From Nepenthes gracilis (taxonomy: Eukaryota > Streptophyta > Magnoliopsida > Caryophyllales > Nepenthaceae): a DNA stretch of 64,000 nucleotides. This document shows, one piece after another, positions 1 through 12,345 of this stretch. Below the pieces are notes generated by a model. That model was not told the DNA's origin. It made no database searches and worked only from the letters and a program-made list of their open reading frames with translations. Both the position numbers and the translations under genes were made by a program. Every line of letters starts with the position of its first letter. Within the stretch, counting starts at the first letter, position 1. Location of the stretch: contig BSYO01000033.1 of the NCBI GenBank assembly GCA_033239525.1, forward strand, positions 3,897,501 to 3,961,500. The letters are read 5' to 3'.

Positions 1-1181
1 TTTTATGTCTTCTTATAAGTAGAAGACATGCATGAATAAATATGTAAAAGTCGAGAACATGTAGAAATATTCGTATGAGATTTAGTAACATACGAGAATA
101 TTTTTACAAAAATTTTAGTACTTAAATATTATTTACTTAAATTTAATATATTAGCTTTGTAAAATTTTATAAAATGAGAATATATTGACATATATTCATA
201 CCATACCCATTTTAAGTAAAAAATTAATAAATATATGAGTATTAAAATAAAAAATATTAAAAAAAATTTAAAAATAAACAATAACAAATAAAAAAATGAC
301 TTAAATACGATTGATATAGCTCAGGATTTATCAAAAATTAGCTTGATATCTCCTCAAATTCACCTTCTCCTCTATTATCTTTTTGATGTGTCTCGATTCT
401 CGACCTTCTCTTTGATTACAGCTTTCGGACTGTTTTTCTACCGTGGGCCTAAACTCGAATTTGACCCATGGGACTCACATTAAAATATTTTTTAACATGA
501 TTTATTAATATGATTTGTCAAAAATATTAAAATATTTTTCAGGACTCATATTTTATACCAAAAAAACCTAGTCTATAAGAAACAAAATCTAGTAATTCTC
601 TACGAAACAACTCCTTGAGGGACAAACCAATACATTGAAGAATTTCTAATGTATTGCAATATGACTTCATTTAGATAACAATTTTTAAATATTTTTGGAC
701 AATCTTATATGATATGGTATATTTTATTAATCTATTTTTATATAACTTTATTATTAATAAATAACTAAAATTCTATTTCACCAAAATATTTTCAAAATAA
801 CAAACAGATACTTTCCTAATACTACTTACTTAAAAATTATAATAGACTCATAATATTTTAACATATTTAACGATTTCTTTTTTTTTTTTTCAAATGTAAT
901 TTTAGACCGTATTAATTAAACCAATTTACGTGATTTATATTTGTCGGATTAGAAAATTTTATCTCATCTGACCATGTGGGCCTTAAATTTGATCTCTTGA
1001 AAAAATAAAAATTTAAAAAAGACCAAAGTTGGCTATCAAATTTAAATTTGGATTTATTACATCTAACGTGATTAATTATAGGTTGATGATGTCATTACAC
1101 GTAATCCACCGCTGTGTTTATTATTAATTAATCCGTACGGCCGAACTGGGCCGGTCGGGACCGGGAGAAGAAAATCCGAGC
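1..1181. other. AT-rich intergenic DNA
   Basis: Very AT-rich sequence with many stops in all frames. I see no gene, RNA or clear repeat here. The last 60 bases are more GC-rich and lead into the tRNA terminator. Confidence 0.6.
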
Positions 1182-1190
1182 AAAAACAAA
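1182..1190 (-). terminator. RNA polymerase III terminator of tRNA-Gly
   Basis: Read on the minus strand, the bases directly after the tRNA 3' end are TTTGTTTTT. A run of five T is the normal pol III stop signal in plants. Confidence 0.7.
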
Positions 1191-1261
1191 TGCACCAGCC
1201 GGGAATCGAACCCGGGTCTGTACCGTGGCAGGGTACTATTCTACCACTAGACCACTGGTGC
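1191..1261 (-). tRNA. tRNA-Gly (anticodon GCC)
   Basis: The minus strand reads as a 71-base cloverleaf starting GCACCAGTGG and ending CTGGTGCA without an encoded CCA. The acceptor stem pairs GCACCAG with CTGGTGC. The T loop has GGTTCGATTCC, which is also the pol III B box; the D arm TGGTCTAGTGGTAGAAT holds the A box. The anticodon loop is CTGCCAC, so the anticodon GCC lies at 1227-1229 and reads GGC and GGU glycine codons. There is no intron. It is a typical plant nuclear tRNA-Gly, with a T-run terminator directly downstream. Confidence 0.97.
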
Positions 1262-2255
1262 CCTACGCGGATGAGTTCCCAAATTAAATTTTTATTTCTA
1301 ATTATTCGGGGGTATTTTCTCTACTGAGAGAAATAAATAAATAATTTGGAAATTATATTTTCAAGATTGGAATATCCAAACTTCAATAATTACATTTTTG
1401 TTTCTTATACGGTGTAGAATCCATGCAACTGTTGAACGAAAGGGTATTTATTTATTATTTATTTTTTCAAAAATATTTTTATAAAAATGGATTTTTTGGT
1501 AAGTTGATATAAAAATACACTGTGAAACAAGTGGAGGGCGACCAATAACAATTTTTGTTAAAAGAATTTATGAAATATTTTTATAATTTTTTAATTCGTT
1601 TAAACAAAATTATTTCGTTGGTCCAAAATTTCAAAAATAAAAGAATATAATAAATTTGAAAAAATCTAAAAAAATGACTTCAGCTTCCAAGCAGAATAGT
1701 GTATCCCAAGAAAGAAATTTGCCAGTTGAATATTTTTTTTAGTTTTAATTCATAAATTACCATTTATAGAAAAGTAGCTTTGTTTTTATTTTTTATTTTT
1801 CATATTAGACTAGAGATGCTTTTAATAGGGAACATTTACTAGTAAGATATATGGTTAATTATTTTATTGTTAACCTAAAAGAAATATTTTTTAAGTAATT
1901 AAAATATATAATTTAAAATTATATAATCGTTATATAGTTAGAGCAAAATTAAAATCCTAAATAAGAATAAAAAATAAGGCTAACTATGACAAAAAAAAAT
2001 GGATAAGACTGAAATACATATACACAAAAAAAGACATTTAATCTACAGATTAACACCACTAGTACAAATACTAGAGAGATTCAAACCACATCTTCAAATG
2101 ATAAGTCCCGATTGATTGGAGCACAGTAGAGACATCAACTTGATCTTATCTCATATATAAAAACAAAAGACATCTGCCACTATTTTTATATTGTTAATCA
2201 TTTTCTTTAGAATATGATAGCATTTCCCTTACATAAGATAAAATCAATTAAAGTA
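1262..2255. other. Intergenic, nothing recognised
   Basis: AT-rich sequence with homopolymer runs and no open frame of note. No gene or structured repeat can be supported. Confidence 0.5.
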
Positions 2256-3220
2256 ACCTGCACCATCCGAAAGATTGCATCCCCGATATTCTTCCTCTTC
2301 TATTTGCTGCTTACTAGCCAAATGCCAAGAAGCCACTTCTCCATTGGCCACCAATATCCACTGTTTTTATACACACTCTTTTAGAGAGCTCAAGAGAAAC
2401 GACATTAAAAGAAGAGATGTTGGAGGGACTCTATCACATTCCTACACAAAACACATCCTGAGTCCTTATCCACAAATCTCAAAATACGTTTTCTCATACT
2501 ACGATGCCTACAAATAGCTAACCAATGGATGGAGTACGAAGGGATTCTAGTCGACGCCTAAACAGGGGTTGACTAAGGGTTGCCTTAGCTTAGTGGTTTA
2601 AAGATTCGTCACACTGGAGCAGAAGAAAATATCCCTTAAGGGAAAGAAAATATCGCAAGACTACTAAGAGACTATACAATCTTATTATTGACAAGTACAT
2701 TGGGCTCATAAATAGGCATTTTAAGCACAATAAGTAGAGTAAGATGAGAAGACTCATTCGGAAAATACCAAAAATTATTTTATAATAACAGAGGTCATCA
2801 ACACATATTTAGGCAAAATATGCACAAGAGAAAGATAGAAATCCTAACATTGATCTACCGAAATTCTCATCAGGTGTCCCAAATTACTCCATAACCTTAC
2901 CCTAAGACCGTTATCGATGTTGAATGAGATAAATGGTCTAATATCTTCACGAAAGCTAAGAATTTTTCTATGGCTCCACGGGACATTGCGAGGAATACTA
3001 AAGGACCAAAAACACATATTCTTTAGCTTATACAAACAAAACTAGTTCATCCAAATCGCTACAAGTCGAGCAAATCCTTCATACTTGATGGGTAAGAATA
3101 GTCTTGTAAGAAGCCTTGAAGTTGTGCAGGCCAATGCCCCCTTTCTCTTTAGGCTTACACACATTTACCAATGCCACCTTTGTGACAACTTACACACAAA
3201 GAAGAGTATCAACTTACTTG
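2256..3220 (-). pseudogene. Non-LTR (LINE, L1-type) reverse transcriptase C-terminal remnant
   Basis: On the minus strand, 3200-3080 reads VCKPKEKGGIGLHNFKASY, the conserved segment just after the reverse transcriptase domain of plant LINE ORF2. The next part, 3030-2850, contains KILSFREDIRPFISF and NGLRVRLW, typical of the region before the zinc-binding domain. Around 2490-2390 the frame DSGCVLCRNVIESLQHLFF gives the zf-RVT motif (CxLC...HLFF.C). Several stops and frame changes interrupt these pieces, so the copy is dead. The upstream endonuclease and polymerase core are not visible, as expected for a truncated insertion. The family assignment rests on motif recognition, not on a search. Confidence 0.8.
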
Positions 3221-4410
3221 ATGATACTCGCAGAAATGATAAACAGAAGTTTGAAACAAAACATTTATAAAGGTTGATAATTGTGCCCTTTATTTAAATT
3301 CTTAATGAAGTAATACAATAACCCATACACATAAAGCAAATCACAAAGAAATGTATTGATTTTATATGCAAACCCTATGTGAATAAGAAAAAATTATAGT
3401 ATTTTACTTTCAAATATCTCTATTATAAACCAATCCAGTTACAATAAATCTGCAAAACACTCAATGTTACAACACTTTACTGCAAGCAATCTGAACAATG
3501 AACAAAATGACAGTGATTAAGATGAAACAATTAGTAAAAATATCCAATATATTGACTAAAATAACACATCTGAGATTACCGAATAATCAATTTAGGTTCT
3601 AAATTGAAACGATTAGCAAAATTTTTCCCTTATTTTTTCCTTTCGATCAAAACTCAAGGCATTAGAAAATCGAACTTTGAAAAGAACTATACGTTCCAAA
3701 TTACGAAAGTTTCAACCCCTTTGCAATAATTACGAAAGTGAAGAGATATAAGTATACGATACACGTAAAGAATAATTGTATACAGATTAATCAACCATCA
3801 TGTAACATATAATTAAAATATAATAATAGTAAAAAGGTGAGATTTTTGTTAACGAAGAAAAATCTCAATAATTACGACTATAAAGTAAAATTCTTTGAAC
3901 TCCATAACCATGAAAGATATGCATTAAGAAAATCAGCTTACAGATCAGGTGATATAACGTGTTATCTTAGTCGACTTACTCCCATATTGTGATTCCTACC
4001 AAGGAATTCCTTGGACTTACCTACGGTAACGGAATCGGATACCTTTCAGTGTTATTGTCAATCTTCCCTTTTGTACCGTCGAAATATCGTACACTACTAG
4101 AGCTCAGTTTTTATGCAACCCATGTCACTTACGAGGGTTTACCGATCAGAAATGGAGTGGTTAATCAATTGGAGAGAAAGGAAAAACTCAGAAGTTTAGC
4201 AAATAGAATAAATGAAGTTTTCTTTAGTAGACATAATTTTGAAGCTCAAAAATGTGAGAGAAAGTCAAGAGTAGCCGTCAGAAAAAGAAACAGAAAAAAT
4301 CGTGCAGAGAGAAAAAAGAAAGACATCTATATATAAAGGTGCCTGAAAACTAGGTTAAAAGATATAGTTGTTGGAAACTGTGTGCCGCGAGCGAGCTCCC
4401 GGGGTTGGGT
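3221..4410. other. Intergenic with a non-ATG open frame and a TATA-like site
   Basis: Mostly AT-rich. A 115-codon plus-strand open frame (3989-4336) begins with GTG, is basic at its end (KKKD) and matches no family I know, so I do not call it a gene. A good TATA-like sequence, CTATATATAAAGG, sits near 4327-4339, just upstream of the minisatellite. A pol II start there is possible but has no other support. Confidence 0.4.
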
Positions 4411-4765
4411 CTTCTGGATTCAGCGCTCAAGCGCATCTTGATCAAGCTTCAGGGCACTGAGTTCTATGAATTCAGCGCTTGAGTGAAGCTCAAGCGAGCT
4501 CTAGGCATTGGGTCGTCTGGATTCAGCGCTCGAGCGTAGCTCCAATGTGCCTCGAGTTCAAACTTCTTTGGAATTTCTGCTCGAGCTTAGGTCGAGTGTG
4601 CCTGGAGTCTGACTTTTCTGAAATCGATGTTTGAGTACAAGTTGAGCGTGCCTGGAGCTCCGACTTCTCTGGAATCAAGACTTGCACGTGGATCGAGCAT
4701 GCCTCAAACTTTGACTTCTATGAAAGCAGGGCTCGAGCATGGGAAACGAGGGGTGGATACTAAGA
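4411..4765 (+). repeat. Degenerate 51-bp minisatellite, about seven units
   Basis: Seven diverged units start near 4411, 4461, 4512, 4563, 4613, 4664 and 4715, a period of 50-51 bp. Each begins like CTTCTCTGGAATC and continues through GCTCGAGC and GTGCCTGGAGCT-like segments. The block is clearly more GC-rich than its flanks. Units differ from each other by many substitutions, so the array is old or was never homogenised. No conserved open frame runs through it. Confidence 0.85.
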
Positions 4766-5289
4766 GATGCCGATCGTCGAGCTTGGAAGTGCCGACAGAT
4801 AACTTTCAAATATAGAGTAATGCAGATTTTCTAAAACAGGGAAACACACCCACTAGCAACCGACAACGATCACAAAATATGCCGATATACTCCTAAAAAA
4901 CTCCAATTTACTTCCTTTATATATTCAGCGTTTGAACGTTTATTCAAGCATTGTCCCTGTAGCATTTAGATATTTTATTTTAGAATAATTAAACTCTAGA
5001 CTAGTTAGAAGTAACTAATTAATAAAATAATGTACAGATAGAGTTCTTTGAAATCAATACTTTACAATTGAGTCTAAACTGATTTTATGGAAAGCCCAAA
5101 TGCATTGGATTCATGATATCTTTTAGAGAATATTTTGATAATTTTTTCGATTATGATAAAATTTGACTTCTTCTAGTATTATAATTAATAGTTAGAAATT
5201 TTTTATTTTTATGTTTGATGTATTTTATGTGATTAAGATTAAAAAAATTAATTTTAGGATTTGTTAAATTGTGATGGATTTTAAATCCC
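4766..5289. other. Intergenic, nothing recognised
   Basis: AT-rich single-copy-looking sequence between the minisatellite and the promoter-like block at 5.3-5.5 kb. No gene is supported. Confidence 0.45.
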
Positions 5290-7381
5290 ATCATGCCACT
5301 TAAAAACCAATTTGAAAACTCACTCCTTATTTCACCGAGGCACATCATACTTGGATCCAACCCCATCAGCCAACCCACATTCCCCTCCTTCATTCAGCCC
5401 AGCCTTTCTTGGCGATGGCTATCGGTAATTAAGTTAGATGGAGGGCAATTAGCAGTGAAATCGCACACCAACTTTTTTCCTCAATTGACCAAGCTTACCT
5501 CTATTTAAGGGTGCCATTGCCGCTTCAATTCTTCACAGCTCCTCGGTCTTCTGCCATTATAACCGAAAGGGGAGAGGGGAAAGTTGGGAGCAAAACTGAA
5601 TTCAGTTTTGGTGAGAGGAAGAATGAAGAAGAGAGAGTAGAGAGAGAGCCGTAACTGCTTCCCTGCACTTGGGATATCTCCCTGCCTTGTTTTCGGACCA
5701 TTGAGGTGATCTGCTAGAAGCCTGTTCGCTGAAATTTCGCTCCTGGTTTTTGCTGTATACTGATTGCTGAGGAGAGCAGAATCGAGGCAAGTGAATTCCT
5801 AACTTCTCATGAGTTTTATCCTCTCGCAAGTGTATTTCTATCTTCTTTGGTTTGCTCATTCTTGTTACCCTCAAATGATTTCTAAGCTTGATTTTCCATC
5901 TCATGCAACTTCATTTCATCATTTCGGACGAGCAGCGCTCAACTCAAGTAGGAGAAACCACGTCGCGATGCCTCTTTTTAATCTTGATATTTTGCCTGAA
6001 TTTTTGTAAGAAATCAGTGGTTTATAATGTTATATGAAGTTAGGTTTTGCGTTGATGAATTTGAACCCGTTATGGACTGAGTTGCCTGAAGAAAATTGTG
6101 GTAAAAGACGATGAACAATATATGAGAGAAAGGAAAACCCAGTTTTACTACCATTTTTCAGTGCAATCGTTTATAGGTGAAATTAATACATGTATATATG
6201 TAAAATTGCCATTTATAACTCTTCGATAAGTTTAATATCTTTGATACTGCAAGTTCAATATTTCATTGACAAAAGTGATTTCTATTATCGAAAGACGTAG
6301 CGTTTGATCGACAAAGAAGCGACGATAAACATCGAGACCGGCTCCAAACCCGTCCTCTTTTTGAGGCTACCGTTGAGCGGCTGTGGTCCTCCCGAATCGG
6401 TGAACTAGAGGGAGATTTTCAGTTGGAGGAGTACTAATAATTTATGCTTTCCACGTCTTAGTTGTTGTTAATGCTCTGTTGATAAAATTTGAGTATATAA
6501 TCTCTAGGTTAGACCTCACCACACCATGACTAGCAGGTTGAGGTTTAGGTGGTGATGGCGGTTCGCAGCCACCGTTCTTCAGCAAGAACCGGCTGCAGTG
6601 AAGTGGATTCTGGGTTAATTATACATCTATTATTTAAGATTCAATATATATGATGATGTATTTTATTGATGAAAAGAGGTACATAATTCCTTCGGCTTGA
6701 ACAGCAGTGAACCGGCAGATTTGGTGTATAAGCTGTGTATTAACAGTATTTTATTTATTTATGGATTTATAAGTAAGATTAATAAACTGTTAGGTTGAGT
6801 AATATTCGGTAAAGTCTTATGCGTTGGCATGTGAGGTGATGTGCAAGTGAGCGCTCGGACGCTAGAGAACTCAATTGAGTTCCAGGTTAGACTTAGACAT
6901 GGTGTCTATGTGATGTCATTTTATGGTTCGTATGGTGTTGTGGGCTGCCGTGGGCCTAGTTTGGTGCCGTGAGTCAAATACTTAGTTTATTCATGCATCT
7001 TCATTGTTGTTCTCAACTGTAGTTCCTTTGCATTGTCTTTGATCACATGTTTGGATATCTTGGTATTTATGGTTGGGTAAAAAAAATTATGAAAATAACA
7101 CAGTCTCAAAGAATATAAAATTTATGAGAGCGTAACATAATTTATACTTATATGATATTTAATTTATATCCTAATAAATTATTGTTTATTACTTAGTAGA
7201 GATATTTGTAGTCATATAATTGTCATATAGTTTGTTATTGATGGATATTACGACCGGGGATTTGAGTTTGACATGTTGAGTTTTGATTATACCCAAAGGG
7301 ATGAAGGAAAGTCGAGCATGGTTATTCACCTATTCTTGTGTGGGTGGACGGAATACGTCTGTGTAAGTCGTTCACACACCA
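5290..7381 (+). mobile_element. Candidate long LTR of a Ty3/gypsy-type element (boundaries uncertain)
   Basis: Three signs suggest an LTR read left to right. There is a TATTTAAG promoter box at 5502-5509, followed by a pyrimidine- and GA-rich leader-like stretch. A GC-rich block with repeated CCG-rich motifs follows at 6300-7000. The end at about 7380 (CACACC) is followed two to three bases later by a near-perfect primer binding site. Its length of about 2 kb would fit the long-LTR chromovirus group (Tekay/Del). I cannot find a second copy in the window and no gag or pol follows, so the left end is a guess. A plant promoter with an untranslated leader is the alternative. Confidence 0.35.
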
Positions 7382-7382
7382 T

Positions 7383-7396
7383 TGGTAGCAGAGCCT
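7383..7396 (+). other. Primer binding site, initiator-Met tRNA type
   Basis: TGGTAGCAGAGCCT differs by one base from TGGTATCAGAGCCT, the complement of the 3' end of plant initiator tRNA-Met and the usual primer site of many plant LTR retrotransposons. Confidence 0.6.
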
Positions 7397-9450
7397 CAAA
7401 AAATAATGAATTTGGTCGTATGTTAAACTTATTAATATTGATTATTTTGTAATAGTTATTCGGCCATCGAAGAGGGAATATATGGCTTTTGGTTTACAAT
7501 GATAGAATAAGATTTGAAGAGATTGTTGTGATATTTTATTACTTCTTTAATGAGTGAGAAGCGGAGCTGTTTTCTAAAAATTTTTCTTAAAAAAATTCAA
7601 TAATGTGTTCAAATTTGTCTTTTTTATCTGGAAAACAGAAAACAGAGTTTTCTAATTTTTCAATTTTGAATTGTATATTGAAAAATTTAGAAAATATGCA
7701 AAAGATATTTTTTAAAATTTTTCATCAAATATAATATAAAAGTTTTCACAATTTTCTAAATTCTATTTATACAATATATTTTAAGAATACATAATTATAA
7801 AAATTGCTATTTCATAAGTAGGAAATATAAATATCTATATTCAGTATATAATGAAATCTTCATCTAATTCACAACCAAATTTATTTATATTTTTAATTTT
7901 TTATTTAAATTAATATTTTTAAAAGAATTATTAAATTTATATGAGTTATACTTAGTAATTTGAAAATATAATTATTAATATTAAAAATAAAAATATATTC
8001 TTTTAATCAATATTTATGTTATTTTATTTAAGTTAATCTTTTTAAAAATATAGTTAAAAATATAATCTTTTTAATTATTTTATTAAAAATAATTAAAATA
8101 TAATTTTTTTAGTTAAAAATATAATCTTTAAGTTTTTATTTAATGTTTCTATGACTTAATAAAATATTATTTATTATTAATATAATTAAAAATTAATCTA
8201 ACTACATTATTATAATTAAAATGATTATCGTTATTAAAAATAATATATCATTAATATATATTTTTGACTTATTAATAATTAAATACATAGATGATACTGT
8301 AAAAAGATATATTAGCAAACTTAAATTTGGATAATTAATTTTATGATGATAAAACTAAATTTAAACTCAAATTAATATTTTATTGAGTTTGACTTAAATA
8401 AATTAAACTTATATTTTTAATAAAGCAATAATTAATTATGAAATATTAAGTATGGATATTATAGAATATCTAGATATAAATAGTTTTATATTATATATTA
8501 TAATTAAAAATTAAATTTGATATACAATTTATCATTATATGTCACATAGACTTTATATGATTTTTGGTGATTTTGAAGCAAACTATCATCAAATAAGTTT
8601 AATTAATTAATTTATTATAAATGAACATATTTAGTAAACTTATCAAGTAATTGACAATCAATTTGTATCATATATTAGATTATTAAAAATTTTCATACAA
8701 CTATTAGTAAATATTAACTTGTTAAAATATTTACGTTTTTAATATAAATAAACGAATGTCATTCTTTGGAAGACTTAATAAAAAAAATTAGAAAATGAAA
8801 AGAAAATTGAAAAACAAAAAACAAAAAATTATTTTTTCAATTAAATGGGATCTTACTGCAGTTGAGACCTTTGTTAAGATCGATCTGTGAAACCGGTGTT
8901 ATTGTTAAGGTCAAAATTATGTGAAATCCTTATTGATTTTATGGTGTTTAGGTTTGATAGAAACAATCTGTTGGTAATCCTTATATTTGTTTTTGAGTTG
9001 TGGTTACAACGGGTTGTAGAGCCTTAGATATTATTGTTATTATATGACATATTTTATTATTATTTGAGATATTTATTATATATTTTTGATTATATCACAT
9101 GCTTTGTATTTGCTTACTCTTACATTTTATTAACTTCTAATTAGAGCTAAAATCAGAGTATTAGTGAAAAATCTTACATTTGCTATGGGATTATCGGATA
9201 TAGAGGATCTAGGTAGCTAGTTGCTACTTCTTTGAGTGATGGAGAGGATTTAGTTTTCAAATAGTATTGATATTATTTTTGAGGTTGTGATTCTTAGAGT
9301 TGGTTTTGTTGTATTCAGACTTTTATTTTTTTCTATATTTAAGAAGAGTCAAACTTATTTTATGGATAGTTCATTGTTGAGATATTTTGTATATGATGCA
9401 TTTATGATAATTTATATGTTTTAACATTCTATATATGTAGTCTCAATCGA
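7397..9450. other. Very AT-rich filler, nothing recognised
   Basis: From 7550 to 8850 the sequence is almost pure A and T with TTTTAAAAAT-type runs. Around 8860-9060 it becomes ordinary again. If the primer site at 7383 is real, gag should follow; it does not, so any element here is deleted or replaced. Confidence 0.45.
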
Positions 9451-10560
9451 GTTAGATGATTTCGGTTCGGATTGGCACAGCTCTTATGCTAAAAACCGAT
9501 TCTAAAAATTTGACTTTGTGCCACTAATCCAAATCCGGTTGCATAGGTGGAAACTAGAAGAGGTGATGGACACTTGTGCTATCGGTGATGGTGGAAAAGG
9601 AGTTGGCTCGGCGGTGCTGAGCTTAGATGATAGATGCTACTTGTGTGAATATGGAGGAGCTTGTGGGCATGGCGGTAGGTTTAAACCTTTGACGCAGCTG
9701 CAGGAAACCTTGTGGCTTTTCCCTCTTTCCCACCATGAAAAATTATTTGAGGTAACTCGGAGTTTGGGTAGACTTATATACTGAATAAATTTTAGTTAAT
9801 AAAAGGATAAGTTATTTTTAAAATTTGTTTGTTTGTTTCTTATATATTTTTAGGCATTGAGATTACAGGCGTTCCGGATCCTAACAAACCAATGACAAAA
9901 TTGGGCGCCATCTCATATCCGACCAACTCATGAGAGTCTATGTTGGAGGAGAGTTGCCAATCTGATCTGCACGATTTATTTGCTCTACGTTGGTTTGCTT
10001 AACAATGTCGAAGCTCATATAGAAGAGTTCTAAGGAAGATAAAAAGAATCTCCGTGTGGATCAATGAGACATGGCCCGTGCTCGACACAATAGATGGTTG
10101 TGCTATATATAATTCTTGCTTGTGTAATACGCCAACCCTTGTCGGTCATGTTTGGCCTTGTCTTGGAGGCTCGCAAGCAGCCGTAGTAGTGACCTACAAG
10201 CCGGATGCAAAACTAATCAGGTGTTGGCTGCTTGGACAACAGTTATGTTTGATCCACTTAAGCCTATAGATGTAAGGCTTCACCCTTATTTTAAAGAATT
10301 GATTCCTTAGAACTTCTAGCTACCGAAGTTTGCTAATCTCCTACTCATCCAACTTTTAGGCAAATTTTATCCCACACAATTAGGTGCCTGTCTCCATAAG
10401 TATGTTGCTCCTATTGAAGAGTCTACTAATCTTGCAGCATTACATGGGACCTGTGCTGTCATCTAGCAAAAGGAAACTATCATATGATCGGTTCATATCA
10501 GTCATGTCCCTGTGCCAAAACCTATAATGAAATATTATAATGATCTCTTGAAATCATAAT
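9451..10560 (+). other. Coding-like region of unknown origin, probably a pseudogene
   Basis: Base composition rises above the flanks, and short plus-strand open stretches of protein-like composition appear in different frames. One stretch (about 9840-9925) reads EITGVPDPNKPMTKLGAISY. Another (10054-10269) includes TIDGCAIYNSCLCNTPTLVG. A third frame after 10200 includes MFDPLKPIDVRLHPYFKEL and later YVAPIEESTNLAALHG. No frame stays open and I do not recognise the family. It may be a decayed gene or part of a mobile element linked to the primer site at 7383. Confidence 0.3.
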
Positions 10561-12345
10561 TTAGTCTTTAATAATCCAACTTTGATTAATAATTAAAATT
10601 TAATCCGAAATTCGTACGCAGCCTTATAACAAATATAATTAAATAGTCAACAATAAATATATATACCAAAACCCATAATTTAAAGTCCATTTCTGAGAGT
10701 GACTTTGATAATTTTATGCCTGAATGGCTAATATCCTAAAGTAAAAAAAAAAACCCATCTCTAACTCAAAACCAAAATATCAAAAAATAAAAAAGCCCAC
10801 TACCAAGTACAAATTGGCTAAAATTTGAAACAATAAATTTCTAATTGAATAATTGAAATACAACTAAAAATCCTAAAAACTAGGTTTTCTAAAAAGCTTC
10901 CTACATCAGTTGAAATTCTTACAAATTATATTCAAGTTGATGATCTGAAAGGTTTACAAAAGACGGCAAAAGTGAGTATAATGCTCAATAAAAAAAAATT
11001 TATATGTAAATAATAACCGTGAAACATGTGAGGGATCAAATATTATGATCAAGAACTAAAATGTTAAAATAGCAATAAAATATGCAAAATTATGGAAAAA
11101 GTATAAGAATTAACGATAGGTAATGACCTCATTAAAAAATATTGAATATCGAATATTTGGCTATAATTGTCTCCACGTAGTCAAGGGCTACACGCATTAT
11201 TCACAACCCTTTTTTTGGATCGATTATATATATTTTATATAGCCAAGGTCAAATATTATATTTAGTCAAATGTCATTTTTTTGACCCATAAATATTAAAT
11301 TTAATTTTTAATTTATAAATAATGTACTAAAATATGTCTAAATATATTTTATTAATTTTTATAATAGTTTTTATTTAATTAAAATAAAAACTCAACATTG
11401 AAAAATTAAATATGCAAATTTTTCTCAAATTTGAAATAACAAATTATATTTATCAAAATAGAAGTATAGTTTTTATGAAAATGCTTATAAATAAAAGATA
11501 TACAATGATAAATTTTTTTAAAATTTCAAGGTGACTTATTTAGATTAAGATAGAAGCCTTTAAAATCTTATGGAATGAAAATAAATTTGACATACATGTA
11601 ATATAATATCAAAGAAAGCAGGCAAGTGTTACATACATGAATATTTTCATAAGAAATAATAAGAATTTTTATAAAAATTCAATAATAAAGAAAAAATAAA
11701 CTTAGATATATTTATTTTAATTTATCAAAAATTTTCTTAGTTTCGCATTAATTTTACTTTTTCTCTCTATTTTTCTCATCTTCTTCTCTCTCTTTTCTCT
11801 CAAAAATCACAAAAAAAAAGTTAAAATTGATTAGAGGGATTTTATATAACAAATTGGTGCACGTACGTAATTAAAGCATGGCTGGGACATAGAGGAAAAT
11901 TTTAACCTATGATTGAGTACCTATCAAGCATGCATTAGATGCCATTATTCTAAAATAAATATACACAAAGATATTTTATACGTATTTCAGATATTGTGAT
12001 TTTGTCAAAAACATACTTATACGTGACTCAAACATACATCAAATGCCATTCATGCTTCTACAACTACAGTCCAATACTTAATTTCTAATTAAAATTTATA
12101 ATTATTTTTAATAATTTATTAATTTATTTAAATTTAACATTATCATATTAATCTTAGGGTTTGAGCCATCCATGTCTACCCCAGTAAAAAAGAGAATAAT
12201 AATATCCCATATTCGAAGATTACCTATTAAATTAAAAAGTAAAAATAAATAACAATACAGTAAATAAATTTAGCAATCCAAATTGCCACCATCAACAACA
12301 TAAAACGCACACAATCAACTTCAAATACGTTCTTCTTCCTCCTCC
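10561..12345. other. Intergenic and 5' region of the wall-associated protein gene
   Basis: AT-rich with short homopolymers. The last hundred bases form the likely 5' leader of the gene at 12346, ending in a pyrimidine-rich stretch. No clear TATA box could be chosen among many AT-rich candidates. Confidence 0.4.

Noticed and set aside
3989..4336. 115-codon plus-strand frame upstream of the minisatellite
   Set aside because: Starts with GTG, lacks an ATG near its beginning and matches no family.
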